The notes: generated by a model not told the origin, from the sequence alone. A stretch of 64,000 nt of DNA from Stutzerimonas stutzeri (GCF_024448715.1 NZ_JAMOHZ010000007.1:223171-287170); one strand, 5' to 3'; numbered from the stretch's first letter, positions 42,536 through 55,070 are shown. Numbers and translations: made by a program.

Positions 42536-42605
42536 GGTCAATGTTCTCGATGAAGTGAAGAAGACAGGACGGAAAAAACCGCCCTGCCGGAATCATAGGC
42601 CTAGG

Positions 42606-43943
<1,338 letters not shown>

Positions 43944-44639
43944 TCAGGATACGATCGAGTGCTGCTGATCCAGCAGGATGGCCTGGTCGAGGGTTTCCAG
44001 CAGGGCCTTGCGGGCCTTGAGCTTGGTGTTCTTATGGGCCGTCATGTTGATCTTCTTTAATTGGGCCGCGGTCGCTTTGGCGACGCCCATCAGCTCACCA
44101 GCCGGGACGATCCTGTCGAGGAAGCCGGCGTCCAGTGCGGCCTGCGGAGCGAAGATCTCGCCATTGATCACCGAACGCTGAAACGCCGGCTTGGTCAGCC
44201 GATCCCGCGCTACCTCGATGCCCGAATGGTGCATCGTCATGCCAATCTGGACTTCGTTGAGGCCGATATTGAAAGCGCCTTCGACGCCGATACGGTAGTC
44301 GGCCGAAAGCAGTAGAAACGCACCCTTGGCGATGGCGTGACCGGGGCAGGCGACAATGATCGGGAAGGGATGAGCGAGCATCCGTCGCGTGAAGGTCGAG
44401 CCGGTCGTCACCAGCGCAATGGCGTTTTCTGGGCCAGAGGTCATCACTTTTAGATCGTAGCCTCCGGACAGTATCCCCGGCTGCCCAGTAAGAATCACTA
44501 CAGCGCGGTCCTGCTCGGCGCGATCGAACGCTGCATTGAGTGCGTCGAATACCGCTGGGGACAGCGCATTGACCTTGCCGTTGTTCAGGGCCAGGGTGGC
44601 GATGCCGTCTTCGAGTTCGTAGGAAACCAGATCACTCAT
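43944..44639 (-). CDS. Enoyl-CoA hydratase/isomerase family protein
   Basis: A 231-residue crotonase-fold protein. The oxyanion-hole segments are 'GILSGGYDLKVM' and 'GHAIAKGAFLLLSADYRIG'. The usual second catalytic glutamate of true hydratases is not obvious: the stretch reads 'LNEVQIGMTMHHSGIEVARD'. The exact reaction is uncertain. Single gene with its own terminator. Confidence 0.85.
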   Translation of the reverse strand: MSDLVSYELEDGIATLALNNGKVNALSPAVFDALNAAFDRAEQDRAVVILTGQPGILSGGYDLKVMTSGPENAIALVTTGSTFTRRMLAHPFPIIVACPGHAIAKGAFLLLSADYRIGVEGAFNIGLNEVQIGMTMHHSGIEVARDRLTKPAFQRSVINGEIFAPQAALDAGFLDRIVPAGELMGVAKATAAQLKKINMTAHKNTKLKARKALLETLDQAILLDQQHSIVS

Positions 44640-44768
44640 GACGAAATATTCCTTGTTAGAAGTCGACAGACGTTACTCAGCACAACCTTCAAGGTAAAGC
44701 GTCGTGACTGACTGACAAGTCATGATTTGAGGTCATATCCCTTGAAAACCGCACACATAGGCGACGGC

Positions 44769-46073
44769 TCAGCTTTCAGCCGTTTCCGGCTCAAGCTCAA
44801 GTATTGCCAGTAGTTCGGGATGCAAGATGGTCTGTAACTGCGGATCGGCGATGAATAGGCCGTAGGATCCATCGGAGATACCGCTGCGAATCCGGTAAGG
44901 CGTTCCGTCAGCGTCGACGGTTAGCTGTGAAAGATCCAGATAACGCGGCTCGCAAGGCTTCTTCTCGGCGTCCCGCATGACAACCACCTTGGGGCGTAAA
45001 TGCAGCTGCTGATGCTTCTCCAGCACCAGCGCCACCTCACCAGTGTGCAGCTCGACGAGCGTGCCGACCGGGAACACGCCTAGCCAGCGAATGAATTCCT
45101 GAACCAGCGTTTCGTCGAACTGCTTGCCAGCACCGCTACGCAGGACGTCATACGCCGCCTGGATCGGTCGCGCGTCGTCGTAAGTGCGATGACTGGTGAT
45201 CGCGTCGAACGCATCGACAATGGTGATGATCCGCGTAGTGAAAGGGATCTGATACTGATCCAGGCCTAGCGGATAACCTTTGCCATCCAGTCGCTCATGG
45301 TGTCCATACGCCGCCTGGGCAGCAGCAGCGGGAATGTCTTCCTGGCTGCGTAGCGCCTGATATCCAAAAGTCGGGTGCAGCTTGATATGTTCGAATTCTT
45401 CCTGGGTGAGCTTGCCCGGCTTGTTGAGGATGGTGGGATCGATCTTCATCTTGCCCACGTCATGCAGCAACCCGGCGATTCCCAACAGCTCGATTTTTTC
45501 ATCAGGCAGCCCGAGGTGGGTACCAAAGCCCATCGCCAGAATAGAGACGGACAGGCAGTGCAGACTCGTATAGACATCCTGCGACTTCAGCCGAGTCAAC
45601 CAGAGCATGGCGCTCTCATTGCGCAACATGCTTTCCAGGTTGCGTGTAACCAGCGTCTGACAGGCCTTTGTATCGATCGCTCGACCTTGCTGGACATCCA
45701 GCAGCACCTGATCCAGCACTAGCGCGCTACTGCGATAGGCTTCGCGGGCTTCATGGACTTCAAGCGATAGCGGAATACGGTTCATCGTGCGATTGACGCG
45801 TATTGGCGTTGCCGAAGGCACGATCATCTGCCCCTGATCGAGCAGAACCCGGCGGGTGTCGTCGACGAAAACGTAATCACAACGCTCACGCACCGCCTGG
45901 ATATGTTCGATTTTAAGCAGGGGAAACCCCTGGAACAGAAAATCCGTCTGACGCCAAGGCCGATCCAACTCGCAGATATACATGCCAAGTTCGAGATGAC
46001 TGACGTGAAGGCGGCGCTTCGTAGCGACCTCTACTACATCCGGCCGCTTGCGCTTGTTCTTGAATAACTTCAT
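44769..46073 (-). CDS. HD-GYP domain cyclic-di-GMP phosphodiesterase
   Basis: A 434-residue protein with an N-terminal DUF3391 domain (about 20-140) and a C-terminal HD-GYP domain. Metal and signature residues are 'GLLHDVGKMKIDP' (HD), 'YGHHERLDGKGYPLGL' (HHExxDGxGYP) and 'IVDAFDAITSHRTY'. It should hydrolyse c-di-GMP and so affect motility and biofilm. The start at 46073 (MKLFKNKRKRP) has an AGG site and is the normal start for DUF3391 proteins. A longer frame to 46223 has no support. Confidence 0.92.
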   Translation of the reverse strand: MKLFKNKRKRPDVVEVATKRRLHVSHLELGMYICELDRPWRQTDFLFQGFPLLKIEHIQAVRERCDYVFVDDTRRVLLDQGQMIVPSATPIRVNRTMNRIPLSLEVHEAREAYRSSALVLDQVLLDVQQGRAIDTKACQTLVTRNLESMLRNESAMLWLTRLKSQDVYTSLHCLSVSILAMGFGTHLGLPDEKIELLGIAGLLHDVGKMKIDPTILNKPGKLTQEEFEHIKLHPTFGYQALRSQEDIPAAAAQAAYGHHERLDGKGYPLGLDQYQIPFTTRIITIVDAFDAITSHRTYDDARPIQAAYDVLRSGAGKQFDETLVQEFIRWLGVFPVGTLVELHTGEVALVLEKHQQLHLRPKVVVMRDAEKKPCEPRYLDLSQLTVDADGTPYRIRSGISDGSYGLFIADPQLQTILHPELLAILELEPETAES

Positions 46074-46311
46074 CAAAGCCTGTCCTGGCTCTTCATATTC
46101 ACTTTCACTACGCTCGATCCCAGTGACGTGCGATCCGTTTGCCAATGCAGCTGAGAACCCTAGAGAAACGATAGGTTCATTACGATCACCACTTTGCCAG
46201 TATTCCAACGGTGCGTTAAGCACATGAAAAAACTAAAAAAACTTTTTGCCATCCAAGAGCTCTTCGGCTACATTAGCGCGCCTCGACGGACATCAAACTC
46301 CGTTGAGATCC

Positions 46312-46401
46312 GGTGAGGTGTCCGAGCGGTTGAAGGAGCACGCCTGGAAAGTGTGTATACGAGAAATCGTATCGTGGGTTCGAATCCCACCCTCACCGCC
46401 A
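46312..46401 (+). tRNA. tRNA-Ser (GGA anticodon)
   Basis: A 90-base tRNA with acceptor stem GGTGAGG/CCTCACC, a long serine-type variable arm (TGTATACGAGAAATCGTAT region), T-arm GTGGGTTCGAATCCCAC and an encoded CCA. The anticodon loop CTGGAAA gives GGA at 46346-46348. Confidence 0.97.
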
Positions 46402-46411
46402 AATCAAACGT

Positions 46412-46436
46412 AAAGCCCCGATTATCGGGGCTTTTT
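46412..46436 (+). terminator. Rho-independent terminator of tRNA-Ser
   Basis: The stem AAAGCCCCGAT/ATCGGGGCTTT with a 2-3 base loop runs into TTTTT, 10 bases after the tRNA. Confidence 0.93.
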
Positions 46437-46572
46437 CGTTGCTGCTGCCCAGAGCCCCGTCCGGAAGCGCCGAGCACTACGAGCCCCCACTCAGCCCTTT
46501 GACCGGGCAATCATACAATCAAGCATAGCCCCTTATCGGGCTCGTGCGGCAAAGAGCCTGTCAGCCGGCCAG

Positions 46573-47121
46573 TCAGTTGCCGGCCGCGCCGCTAGCAGCC
46601 GATCCTCCTGAACCCGCTGCGCCGGTACCAGCGCCCCCGACTCCGTTACCGCCGGATGTTCCGATTTCACCCGTAGCTGCGCCGCCGTCGGGCCTGGCGT
46701 TTCCATTGGCACCACCATTACGGCTGGGATCAATCGGCGTGCCGGTGGTGGTTGGCCTGCCAGGCTCGACTGTAGAACTTCCCGGACCAGTGGTCGTGAT
46801 CGGACCGCCGTCATCGCCCGGTTGCGTGATACCCGGATTACTGGCGCTGCCAGCCGGGGCCTGTCCAGGCTGCGTTGCGCGGGTGCCAACCGAATTATTC
46901 GGACGGGCCGAGCCTGCTGCGCCCGGCTCAATGGCCGACCCAGAGGATACGCCAGGCTCGCGGACGGCATTGATCTCACGTCCAATCTGCTGGCGATTCT
47001 GTTCCATCTCTGCGCCTATCTGGTCACGCTCCTGTTGCAGGGTCATGTTTTCTTCTTCGGCATCCGCCACGCCTGAAACAGTCAAAGCAAGCAGCAATGC
47101 CGGAAAGCCAAGCCTGTTCAT
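46573..47121 (-). CDS. Exported low-complexity Gly/Ala/Thr/Pro-rich protein
   Basis: A 182-residue protein with a clear signal peptide (MNRLGFPALLLALTVSGVADA), a short glutamine-rich helical stretch ('TLQQERDQIGAEMEQNRQQI') and then about 120 residues of Gly, Ala, Ser, Thr and Pro. A strong GGAGG lies before the ATG. The opposite strand is also open (proline-rich), but the signal peptide and ribosome-binding site favour this strand. It is probably a periplasmic, disordered protein of unknown role. I do not recognise a family. Confidence 0.65.
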   Translation of the reverse strand: MNRLGFPALLLALTVSGVADAEEENMTLQQERDQIGAEMEQNRQQIGREINAVREPGVSSGSAIEPGAAGSARPNNSVGTRATQPGQAPAGSASNPGITQPGDDGGPITTTGPGSSTVEPGRPTTTGTPIDPSRNGGANGNARPDGGAATGEIGTSGGNGVGGAGTGAAGSGGSAASGAAGN

Positions 47122-47467
47122 ATGTACCTCCAGTAATGAACGTTCATATCAATAGACAACAGAAACCGCGTAGCTGCACGCGTTTGAACAAGCATGCCAC
47201 TCAGCCATTGTCGGATGCGTATACCAGCGCGCGTGCCTGCACTGGTCTGTAAATTGCTTGAGATTTGCTTAAAAGGAAGACTCCAAATTCGGGGAAAAAG
47301 CGATCATGAGGCCAGTACGTCTGGAAGGCGGACCAGACCAGTGCCGCGTTGATCAATCTCGTGCAGCGCATCCCAAATCATCGGGTACGCAATTCTTTCG
47401 GCAAGGCGTGACGGATAATCCGGCCAACCGGGACTTTCGCGCCAGAACACAGTGAAGGCCGCTAATC
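47122..47467. other. Intergenic region, nothing recognised
   Basis: 346 bases between divergent genes for the low-complexity protein and the small membrane peptide. No RNA, repeat or strong promoter was recognised. An AT-rich patch around 47250-47285 may hold a promoter. Confidence 0.4.
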
Positions 47468-47563
47468 ATGTTCAAACACAAGAAATTCAGGCAGGCGACA
47501 CTGATCCTGTTCGCCACGGCGGTCATTCTGATTCTGCCGAATCTGACCCGTCTGATCAGCTGA
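47468..47563 (+). CDS. 31-residue single-span membrane peptide
   Basis: The reading frame encodes MFKHKKFRQATLILFATAVI then LILPNLTRLIS: a basic N-terminus and one hydrophobic helix. It lies 32 bases before the rhodanese gene in the same direction, with GAAGG about 12 bases before the ATG. The positive-inside layout suggests an inner-membrane peptide with its N-terminus in the cytoplasm. It is too short for most gene finders. Function unknown. Confidence 0.5.
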   Translation: MFKHKKFRQATLILFATAVILILPNLTRLIS

Positions 47564-47595
47564 CCGCCCGAAACAAGGCGGCCAAGAGGGAACGT

Positions 47596-47949
47596 ATGTA
47601 CCGATTGCTTCTGCTCTTGATGATATCGACCACCACGGCAATCGCTGGCGATATCGACAAGTCAGCCGCGTTGGCGGCACTGCAGCGTCCCGACAGCATA
47701 TTGATCGATGTTAGAACAGCGAAGGAGCACTCCGAGGGTTCCCTGCCCGGCTCAACGCGTATCGAGGCCCAAGACCTCGCCGAGCGCATCGCCGATGTCG
47801 CACCCGACAAACACGCTCCGGTCATTCTCTACTGTCGCACCGGCCGCCGTTCCTCCGCTGCGCAGGATTTACTTCAGCAGCTGGGATACAGCCAAGTCAT
47901 CAATGCCGGCGGTTATGACGATCTGAAGCAGGCCTTTCCGCCGCGCTGA
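47596..47949 (+). CDS. Periplasmic rhodanese-like protein
   Basis: A 117-residue single rhodanese domain behind a signal peptide (MYRLLLLLMISTTTAIA), like PspE. The active-site loop is 'LYCRTGRRSS', with the persulfide cysteine. The 'ILIDVRTAKEHSEGSLPGS' motif is also intact. It should transfer sulfane sulfur in the periplasm. The start at 47596 has GAGGGAA upstream and creates the signal peptide. Longer frames from 47452 have non-coding-like sequence. Confidence 0.88.
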   Translation: MYRLLLLLMISTTTAIAGDIDKSAALAALQRPDSILIDVRTAKEHSEGSLPGSTRIEAQDLAERIADVAPDKHAPVILYCRTGRRSSAAQDLLQQLGYSQVINAGGYDDLKQAFPPR

Positions 47950-48091
47950 CTGCGCGGTAATACTCGTTCTAGCCTCATAGTTTCGCCTCTCCTCCTCGGT
48001 CAACGCGGGAACTAATGCGTGGCAGCGGCTACTGAAAAAGTAGTCATTGCTTCAGCGCCTGGTCGCGCCAACCCTCGGAGGACTCGAATTG

Positions 48092-49213
48092 ATGAATTGG
48101 GACGTGATGTTGAACGAAACGCTGTGGATCAACATCGCCATAATCGTTGGCGTTACTCTTGTCAGCTATCTGGTGCTGCAGACCATTTTGCGGGTCATCA
48201 CCAATCGCTTGCGAAAGATGGCTAAAGGCTCGCCGAGTGGCTTCCCGGCTATTGCCGCGGAGATGCTCAGCCGCACTAGCCATCTGCTGCTGATTGCCCT
48301 CTCGCTGCTGATCAGCCTGAAAATCGTCCAGTTGCCCGATCGCTGGGAATCAGCAATGTCGCACGGCTGGTTCATAGCGCTGGCGTTCCAAATCGCGCTT
48401 TGGATGGATACAGCCGTTCGCCTATGGATGGAAAGCCTGACCCGTGACGGCAAGGCGCGAAACCCTGTCACCACCACCATCATCGGCATCATGATCCGCA
48501 TCGTTATCTGGACCATGATGCTCCTTTCGATCCTGGCCAATCTGGGCGTCGACATCACCGCTATGGTCGCGAGCCTCGGCGTTGGCGGTATCGCCATCGC
48601 ACTGGCGGTGCAGACGCTGCTCAGCGACATCTTCGCCTCCCTGTCCATCGGTGTGGACAAGCCCTTCGAGATCGGCGATTTCGTCGTATTCGGCGATGTA
48701 GCCGGAAATATCGAGCACATCGGCCTGAAGACCACGCGCATTCGCGCGCTCAGCGGCGAGCAAATTGTCTGCGCCAACGCCGACCTGCTCAAGCAGGTCC
48801 TGCACAACTACAAGCGCATGAATACCCGTCGTATCGTGTTCAAGTTCGGCATCACTTACAACACGCCATCAGACAAGGTGCGCGAAGTCTCGGCACTGGT
48901 GAAGCGAATCATCGAAGGCCAGGAGAAAGTGAAGTTCGACCGCGCTCATTTTCTTAGCTTCGATGACAGCCAGCTCACGTTCGAAGTCGTCTACATCATG
49001 CAGGTGTCGGACTACAACGAGTACATGGATACCCAACAAGAGATCAATCTGCAGCTTATGGACGGCCTTCGTGAGATGGAGGTGAAGTTCGCCTTTCCGA
49101 CTCGCAAAGTCGAGTTCATCGGCGGCAACTTTCCGGAACTCACCGTGGCCGGTGTGCCAAAGGATAAGCCGGCTGCTAACGAGGAAGCGCGCAACGCGCA
49201 GCCGAACGGCTGA
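48092..49213 (+). CDS. MscS-family mechanosensitive channel
   Basis: A 373-residue inner-membrane protein with four to five hydrophobic spans and the pore-lining TM3 region 'ITAMVASLGVGGIAIALAVQ'. The MscS beta domain follows ('FASLSIGVDKPFEIGDFVVF'), then the alpha/beta domain. The start at 48092 (MNWDVML) with GGAGGA upstream is used rather than a TTG at 48047. It should open on membrane tension and protect against osmotic downshock. Confidence 0.9.
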   Translation: MNWDVMLNETLWINIAIIVGVTLVSYLVLQTILRVITNRLRKMAKGSPSGFPAIAAEMLSRTSHLLLIALSLLISLKIVQLPDRWESAMSHGWFIALAFQIALWMDTAVRLWMESLTRDGKARNPVTTTIIGIMIRIVIWTMMLLSILANLGVDITAMVASLGVGGIAIALAVQTLLSDIFASLSIGVDKPFEIGDFVVFGDVAGNIEHIGLKTTRIRALSGEQIVCANADLLKQVLHNYKRMNTRRIVFKFGITYNTPSDKVREVSALVKRIIEGQEKVKFDRAHFLSFDDSQLTFEVVYIMQVSDYNEYMDTQQEINLQLMDGLREMEVKFAFPTRKVEFIGGNFPELTVAGVPKDKPAANEEARNAQPNG

Positions 49214-49218
49214 CCGAA

Positions 49219-49254
49219 GTCGCGGTGCTCGGGCATGTTTCCCGGCACCGCGAC
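49219..49254. terminator. Shared hairpin between convergent mscS-type gene and acsA
   Basis: GTCGCGGTGC pairs with GCACCGCGAC, extended by CGGG/CCCG after a single bulged T, with a loop of 7. It lies exactly between two convergent genes. Neither side has a strong U-tract. Confidence 0.6.
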
Positions 49255-49262
49255 AGAACGGA

Positions 49263-51218
49263 TCAGCGCGGGCGCATCTGCTTGTGGGTTTCGATGAGCT
49301 GCGGCACCACGCCCGGGTCAGCCAAGGTGGAGATGTCACCCAAAGCGTCATATTCGTCGGTCGCTATCTTGCGCAGGATACGACGCATGATCTTGCCCGA
49401 GCGAGTCTTGGGCAGGCCCGGCGCCCACTGAATCGCATCCGGCACGGCGATCGGCCCGATCTCTTTGCGCACCCACTGCTGCAATTCCTGACGCAACTGA
49501 TCGGACGGTTCCTCGCCCGCCAGTAGCGTTACGTACACATAGATGCCCTGCCCTTTGAGCGGATGCGGTACTCCGACGACTGCCGCTTCGGCAACCTTGG
49601 GGTGCGCCACCATGGCACTTTCGATTTCCGCCGTCCCCATCCGATGACCGGAAACGTTGAGTACGTCGTCCACCCGACCGGTGATCCAGTAGTACCCATC
49701 CTCGTCACGGCGTGCACCGTCACCGGTGAAATACATGCCGCGGAACGTCTTGAAATAGGTATCGACGAAGCGGTCGTGGTCCCGATAGATGCTGCGCATT
49801 TGTCCCGGCCAGGAGTCGAGAATCACCAAGTTGCCCTCGGTGGCGCCTTCGAGCAGGTTGCCAAGATTATCCACCAGCCCTGGCACTACGCCGAAGAACG
49901 GCCGCGTCGCAGAGCCCGGCTTCAATGCCGTGGCACCCGGCAAGGGGCTGATGAGAACACCGCCGGTTTCGGTCTGCCACCAAGTATCGACGATTGGGCA
50001 GCGCGACTTACCTACCGTCTCGTAATACCAATGCCAGGCCTCCGGATTGATCGGCTCGCCCACCGAGCCAAGCAGCCGTAGGCTGGAACCATCGGCGCCG
50101 TCCATCGCTGCATTGCCTTCGGCCATCATCGAGCGGATCGCCGTGGGTGCGGTATAGAGAATATTGACCTTGTGCTTATCGATTATCTTGCCGACCCGCG
50201 TCACGTCCGGGTAGTTAGGCACGCCCTCGAACATCACCGTGGTCGCACCGTTTGCCAGCGGCCCGTAAATAATATAGCTGTGGCCGGTGATCCAGCCGAC
50301 GTCAGCGGTACACCAATAAACCTCGCCGGGCCGGTAATCGAAGACTCGCTCATGGGTCAGTGCGGCGTAGAGAAGATAGCCTCCAGACGTGTGCATCACG
50401 CCCTTGGGCTTGCCGGTGGAACCGGAGGTGTAAAGGATGAACAGCGGCTCTTCTGCACCCATCTCCTTCGGCGCGCACACGTCGCCTGCCACGCGCATGA
50501 GATCGTCGTACCAAATGTCGCGATGCTGGTTCCACTTGATGTCGCCCCCGGTGCGGCGCACGACGATGATTTTCTGTACGCAACGAGTCTGGGGGTTGGT
50601 CAACGCTTCGTCGACGTTGGACTTCAACGGTATTTTCCTGCCGCCGCGCAACCCTTCATCAGCCGTAATAACGACCTTGGAGCTGCCATCGATGATCCGC
50701 CCGGCCAAGGCTTCCGGCGAGAAACCACCGAACACCACCGAATGAATCGCGCCGATGCGCGCGCACGCCAGCATCGCAACCGCCACCTCGGGAATCATCG
50801 GCATGTAGATGGTCACCACATCGCCCCGGTGCACATCCTGCCCGCGTAATGCATTGGCGAACTTGCTGACCTCGCGATGCAGCTCGCGATAGGTAATTGA
50901 TCGACTCTCGGACGGATCATCCCCTTCCCAGATGATCGCGATTTCGTCACCACGCGTTTCGAGATGGCGATCCAGGCAATTCGCCGAAACGTTCAGGGTG
51001 CCATCGGCGAACCACTTGATATCCACGTGATGGTCGTCGAAGGACGTCTGCTTGACGCGCGAGAAAGGCTTGATCCAGTCCAAGCGCTGCGCCTGCTCGC
51101 GCCAGAAGCCGTCAGGATTGACCACCGACTGTTGATACATCGATTTGTAGGCGGCCTCGTCGGTCAGCGACCGAGCCGCAACTTCCGGTTTCACGGGGTA
51201 CAGGGACGTAGCGCTCAT
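49263..51218 (-). CDS. acsA: Acetyl-CoA synthetase
   Basis: A 651-residue AMP-forming acetyl-CoA ligase. The P-loop is '[20 protein letters not shown]', the adenylate motif is '[11 protein letters not shown]', and the hinge and catalytic lysine lie in '[17 protein letters not shown]', the site usually controlled by acetylation. Length matches Pseudomonas AcsA. The ATG at 51218 with GAGG about 10 bases upstream is preferred over a TTG at 51224. Confidence 0.96.
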   Translation of the reverse strand: MSATSLYPVKPEVAARSLTDEAAYKSMYQQSVVNPDGFWREQAQRLDWIKPFSRVKQTSFDDHHVDIKWFADGTLNVSANCLDRHLETRGDEIAIIWEGDDPSESRSITYRELHREVSKFANALRGQDVHRGDVVTIYMPMIPEVAVAMLACARIGAIHSVVFGGFSPEALAGRIIDGSSKVVITADEGLRGGRKIPLKSNVDEALTNPQTRCVQKIIVVRRTGGDIKWNQHRDIWYDDLMRVAGDVCAPKEMGAEEPLFILYTSGSTGKPKGVMHTSGGYLLYAALTHERVFDYRPGEVYWCTADVGWITGHSYIIYGPLANGATTVMFEGVPNYPDVTRVGKIIDKHKVNILYTAPTAIRSMMAEGNAAMDGADGSSLRLLGSVGEPINPEAWHWYYETVGKSRCPIVDTWWQTETGGVLISPLPGATALKPGSATRPFFGVVPGLVDNLGNLLEGATEGNLVILDSWPGQMRSIYRDHDRFVDTYFKTFRGMYFTGDGARRDEDGYYWITGRVDDVLNVSGHRMGTAEIESAMVAHPKVAEAAVVGVPHPLKGQGIYVYVTLLAGEEPSDQLRQELQQWVRKEIGPIAVPDAIQWAPGLPKTRSGKIMRRILRKIATDEYDALGDISTLADPGVVPQLIETHKQMRPR

Positions 51219-51468
51219 GGGCAATACCTCACTCGTCGGTCTTGTTATCGTTTCGAATCCTGTCTCACAGGCGAACCATACGAATCAAACCAGGCGCCTG
51301 CAAACCTCACGTTCGAGCTACGTGGGGTCTAAGCGTTCCGTTGGCTTGCGAGCCACCGGCAAAACACTTTTCTCGGTAGAGCATAGACGCTTCGGCCTGG
51401 AAGCACTTCGCAGCCCAACGTGGTCATACGAGCGTCAGGGCCAACGTCCTCCGCGCCAGGGATCCGAG

Positions 51469-52812
51469 ATGCCAAATCCAGCGAACGTGTTTTTCCGTAT
51501 CGTCAAGCGCGTCAGCGAAAGCATCGCCCTGTATCCGGTCGTTATCGCCAGCGCTTATGTTCTAGTGGCGGCTATGGTGCTTGCATTCGAGTCGACCCCG
51601 ATTGCCAAAACACTACGCGACGACTTGCCGCCTGGCCTGATCGATCTCGACAACGGCCGCGAAATCCTTGGGACGCTGATCACCGGCATCATCTCGCTCA
51701 CCGTGTTTAGCTTTTCGATGGTAATGGTCGTGCTCAACGGCGCCGCCGCGCGCCTGTCTCCGCGCGTACTGCCGGGGCTGATCAGCGACAGACGCAATCA
51801 AGCGATTCTTGGCATCTATCTGGGCAGCACGCTCTATCTCCTGCTGATGATCGGCACCCTGAACACGAGCGATCCGGCCAGTATTCCCACGCTCGGACTG
51901 TCACTTGCATTGCTGTTCGGCATGGTCTGCATGGCGCTGTTCGTTGTGTTCATCCGCTCGGTTTCGCAATCGATTCAGGTCGACTGGATCGTCAGCCAGC
52001 TCTACTGCGACGCCTTGGCCAATCTAGAAAAGCGTAAACAACGCCTCGCCAATGTCGCCGAGATACCCGACGCCACGGATTGGTGGTGCCTTCCCGCTGG
52101 CCAGCCAGGCTACTTACGCGAAGTGAACGAACGGCGCCTGGGCAAAATACTGAGCAAACGCGACTTGGTCGCCATGATCCAGGTGGAGCCGGGTTTCTTT
52201 CTTGTCGGAGGCCATCCGCTGATCAAGTTCAATGAGCCGCTCAGTGACGAGGACGCAGCCGAAGCGCTGGATTGCTTCAACTTCCACAACAATGAGTTTG
52301 CCGGCGCCAACGTCTCTTACGGCATGCGGCAGATCTCTGAGGTCGCGGTCAAGGCGATAAGCCCGGCCATCAACGACCCCGGCACGGCGATGCGTGCGGT
52401 CAATCTGATCGGCGTACTGCTGAAGCAGCTAGGCGGTGTGCTGCCTTACGACATTGGCTGTTTCGACAACGGCCGGCCGCGCCTCTTTTACCCGCAGCTG
52501 GGCATGCAGCGCATGCTCCAAGCCGTAATAGCCCCGATCCGCGTCTACGGTAGCCATGATCCGCAGGTGCTGATCACGCTATTGCAGTGCTTGAAGAACG
52601 CTCTACATGGCCACCCGAACGAGGAGCAGCTGGCAGCGCTTTATGAAGAAATCCAAGCCGTGCGCGATGAGGCCGATGCGAACGTGGAGAATCCGCGCGA
52701 TCGGCGCGCAGTGAATGATTTGCTTGAGCGGCTGGGTAGCCTCCACGGCAAAACACCCTCGGTAGCGCTTCTGCCGATCGTCAGGGAGCACCAACCACAA
52801 GCCCTGGCCTGA
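51469..52812 (+). CDS. DUF2254 membrane protein
   Basis: A 447-residue protein with four N-terminal hydrophobic segments ('ALYPVVIASAYVLVAAMVLA', 'GTLITGIISLTVFSFSMVMV', 'ILGIYLGSTLYLLLMIGTL', 'LALLFGMVCMALFVVFIRSV') and a long soluble C-terminal part, matching DUF2254. Function unknown. The start at 51469 (MPNPANVFFR) has AGGGA about 9 bases upstream. The open frame before it is non-coding. Confidence 0.85.
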   Translation: MPNPANVFFRIVKRVSESIALYPVVIASAYVLVAAMVLAFESTPIAKTLRDDLPPGLIDLDNGREILGTLITGIISLTVFSFSMVMVVLNGAAARLSPRVLPGLISDRRNQAILGIYLGSTLYLLLMIGTLNTSDPASIPTLGLSLALLFGMVCMALFVVFIRSVSQSIQVDWIVSQLYCDALANLEKRKQRLANVAEIPDATDWWCLPAGQPGYLREVNERRLGKILSKRDLVAMIQVEPGFFLVGGHPLIKFNEPLSDEDAAEALDCFNFHNNEFAGANVSYGMRQISEVAVKAISPAINDPGTAMRAVNLIGVLLKQLGGVLPYDIGCFDNGRPRLFYPQLGMQRMLQAVIAPIRVYGSHDPQVLITLLQCLKNALHGHPNEEQLAALYEEIQAVRDEADANVENPRDRRAVNDLLERLGSLHGKTPSVALLPIVREHQPQALA

Positions 52813-53010
52813 AAAAAACGCGGCCTGGCCCGTGCCAAGCGCCAGCGTAGAGCGGTACTGCTCCGTAGGATGGGTGCAACCCATCAATCCGTAATGACCC
52901 GGCCTGGGCCGAGACCGGTGCGGCGCGGTCAGAGGCAGCGATGGGTTTCACCTGCGCGGCCCGACCCATCCTTTATCTGCTCCAACCGCTCGTAACAATC
53001 CCACAGTCAA

Positions 53011-54072
<1,062 letters not shown>

Positions 54073-54170
54073 CTAGCCGGCGACGCTTCCCACTAACATT
54101 CATATTTGAGCAAGCAAGGCTTCGCTGCTCGCGAAGGCTGTAACGCAGCCACGCCGCATACAGCTCTTTT

Positions 54171-55070
54171 TCAGCGATTGCCTTCGCGAGTCGTGAGGTG
54201 CTCCAGCAACTGCCGCGCCGTGATTGAAAGGCTTTCAACGCTACGCACACCAATCTTCAATTCGCGCCGAGCCCAAGAATCGGTCAGCGGAATGATCGCC
54301 ACATCCAGCGCCGGCAAATAATTGCGCACCACCTGTTCGGGCAGCACACCGATGCCCATACCGGTGTGAATCATCCGGCAGATCGCCTCGAAGCTGCGCA
54401 CCTGAATACGCAGCCGCAACGGCGTGCCCATCTGCTGGGCCGACTGCTGCAGCAGCGCGTACAGCGAAGCATCCTGCTGCAGGCCGATGAAATCGAAACC
54501 GGCGGCATCGCGCAGAGCGATGCCTTCCAGCGTCGCCAAGGGATGCTTGCGCGGTGTAACCAGTACCAGCCGGTCCTCGCGGTAGCTGAACACCTGAAGC
54601 TCTTCGGTTGGCATGTGGCCAGCGAAAATGCCGATATCTGTTAGCCCTTCGCGTAGAGCACGCAGGGTGTCGCTGCTGACGCGCTCTTCCAGATCGATTT
54701 TTACTTCCGGATGCAAGCGAGCGAAGGCACTTAGATCCTCGGGCAGAAACTCGATCACCGCTGAGGTGTTGGCATGGATCCGAACGTGCCCTTTCACGCC
54801 CTGGCTGAATTCGCTGAGGTCCGCATCCATCTGCTGTAGGCCATCGAGCAAGTTGCGCGCGTGGTGCAGCAACGCGTGGCCGGCGGGTGTCAGTTCCACG
54901 CCCTTGGGTTGGCGATACAAAAGACTCACGCCGAGCTGGCCCTCCATGTCGCTGATGCGCTTGCTGACAGCCGCGAGCGCCAGGTGCTCGCGCTCAGCGG
55001 CACGGGTAAGGCTGCGCTCGTCGGCAATGGCGACAAAGAGGCGCAGGGTAACGAAATCGACACGCCGCAT
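54171..55070 (-). CDS. LysR-family transcriptional regulator
   Basis: A 299-residue LysR regulator. The helix-turn-helix is at residues 4-62 ('DFVTLRLFVAIADERSLTRA', 'LALAAVSKRISDMEGQLGVS'), with an effector domain behind. It is divergent from the CoA-transferase gene, which it probably controls, and upstream of the DctP gene. The start at 55070 (MRRVDF) is the family start. MRIREPTM at 55091 is possible. Confidence 0.9.
   Translation of the reverse strand: MRRVDFVTLRLFVAIADERSLTRAAEREHLALAAVSKRISDMEGQLGVSLLYRQPKGVELTPAGHALLHHARNLLDGLQQMDADLSEFSQGVKGHVRIHANTSAVIEFLPEDLSAFARLHPEVKIDLEERVSSDTLRALREGLTDIGIFAGHMPTEELQVFSYREDRLVLVTPRKHPLATLEGIALRDAAGFDFIGLQQDASLYALLQQSAQQMGTPLRLRIQVRSFEAICRMIHTGMGIGVLPEQVVRNYLPALDVAIIPLTDSWARRELKIGVRSVESLSITARQLLEHLTTREGNR

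Noticed and set aside
42565..42586. Hairpin with six T in the loop after aruC
   Set aside because: The T-run is inside the loop rather than after the stem, and one pair is G-T, so it was not called a terminator.
46268..46510. An 80-codon minus-strand frame over the tRNA
   Set aside because: Its sequence ([11 protein letters not shown]...) is the antisense translation of tRNA-Ser and its flank, a common false gene.
46544..47155. A 203-codon proline-rich plus-strand frame
   Set aside because: The opposite strand has a signal peptide and a strong ribosome-binding site, so the proline-rich frame is taken as its antisense.
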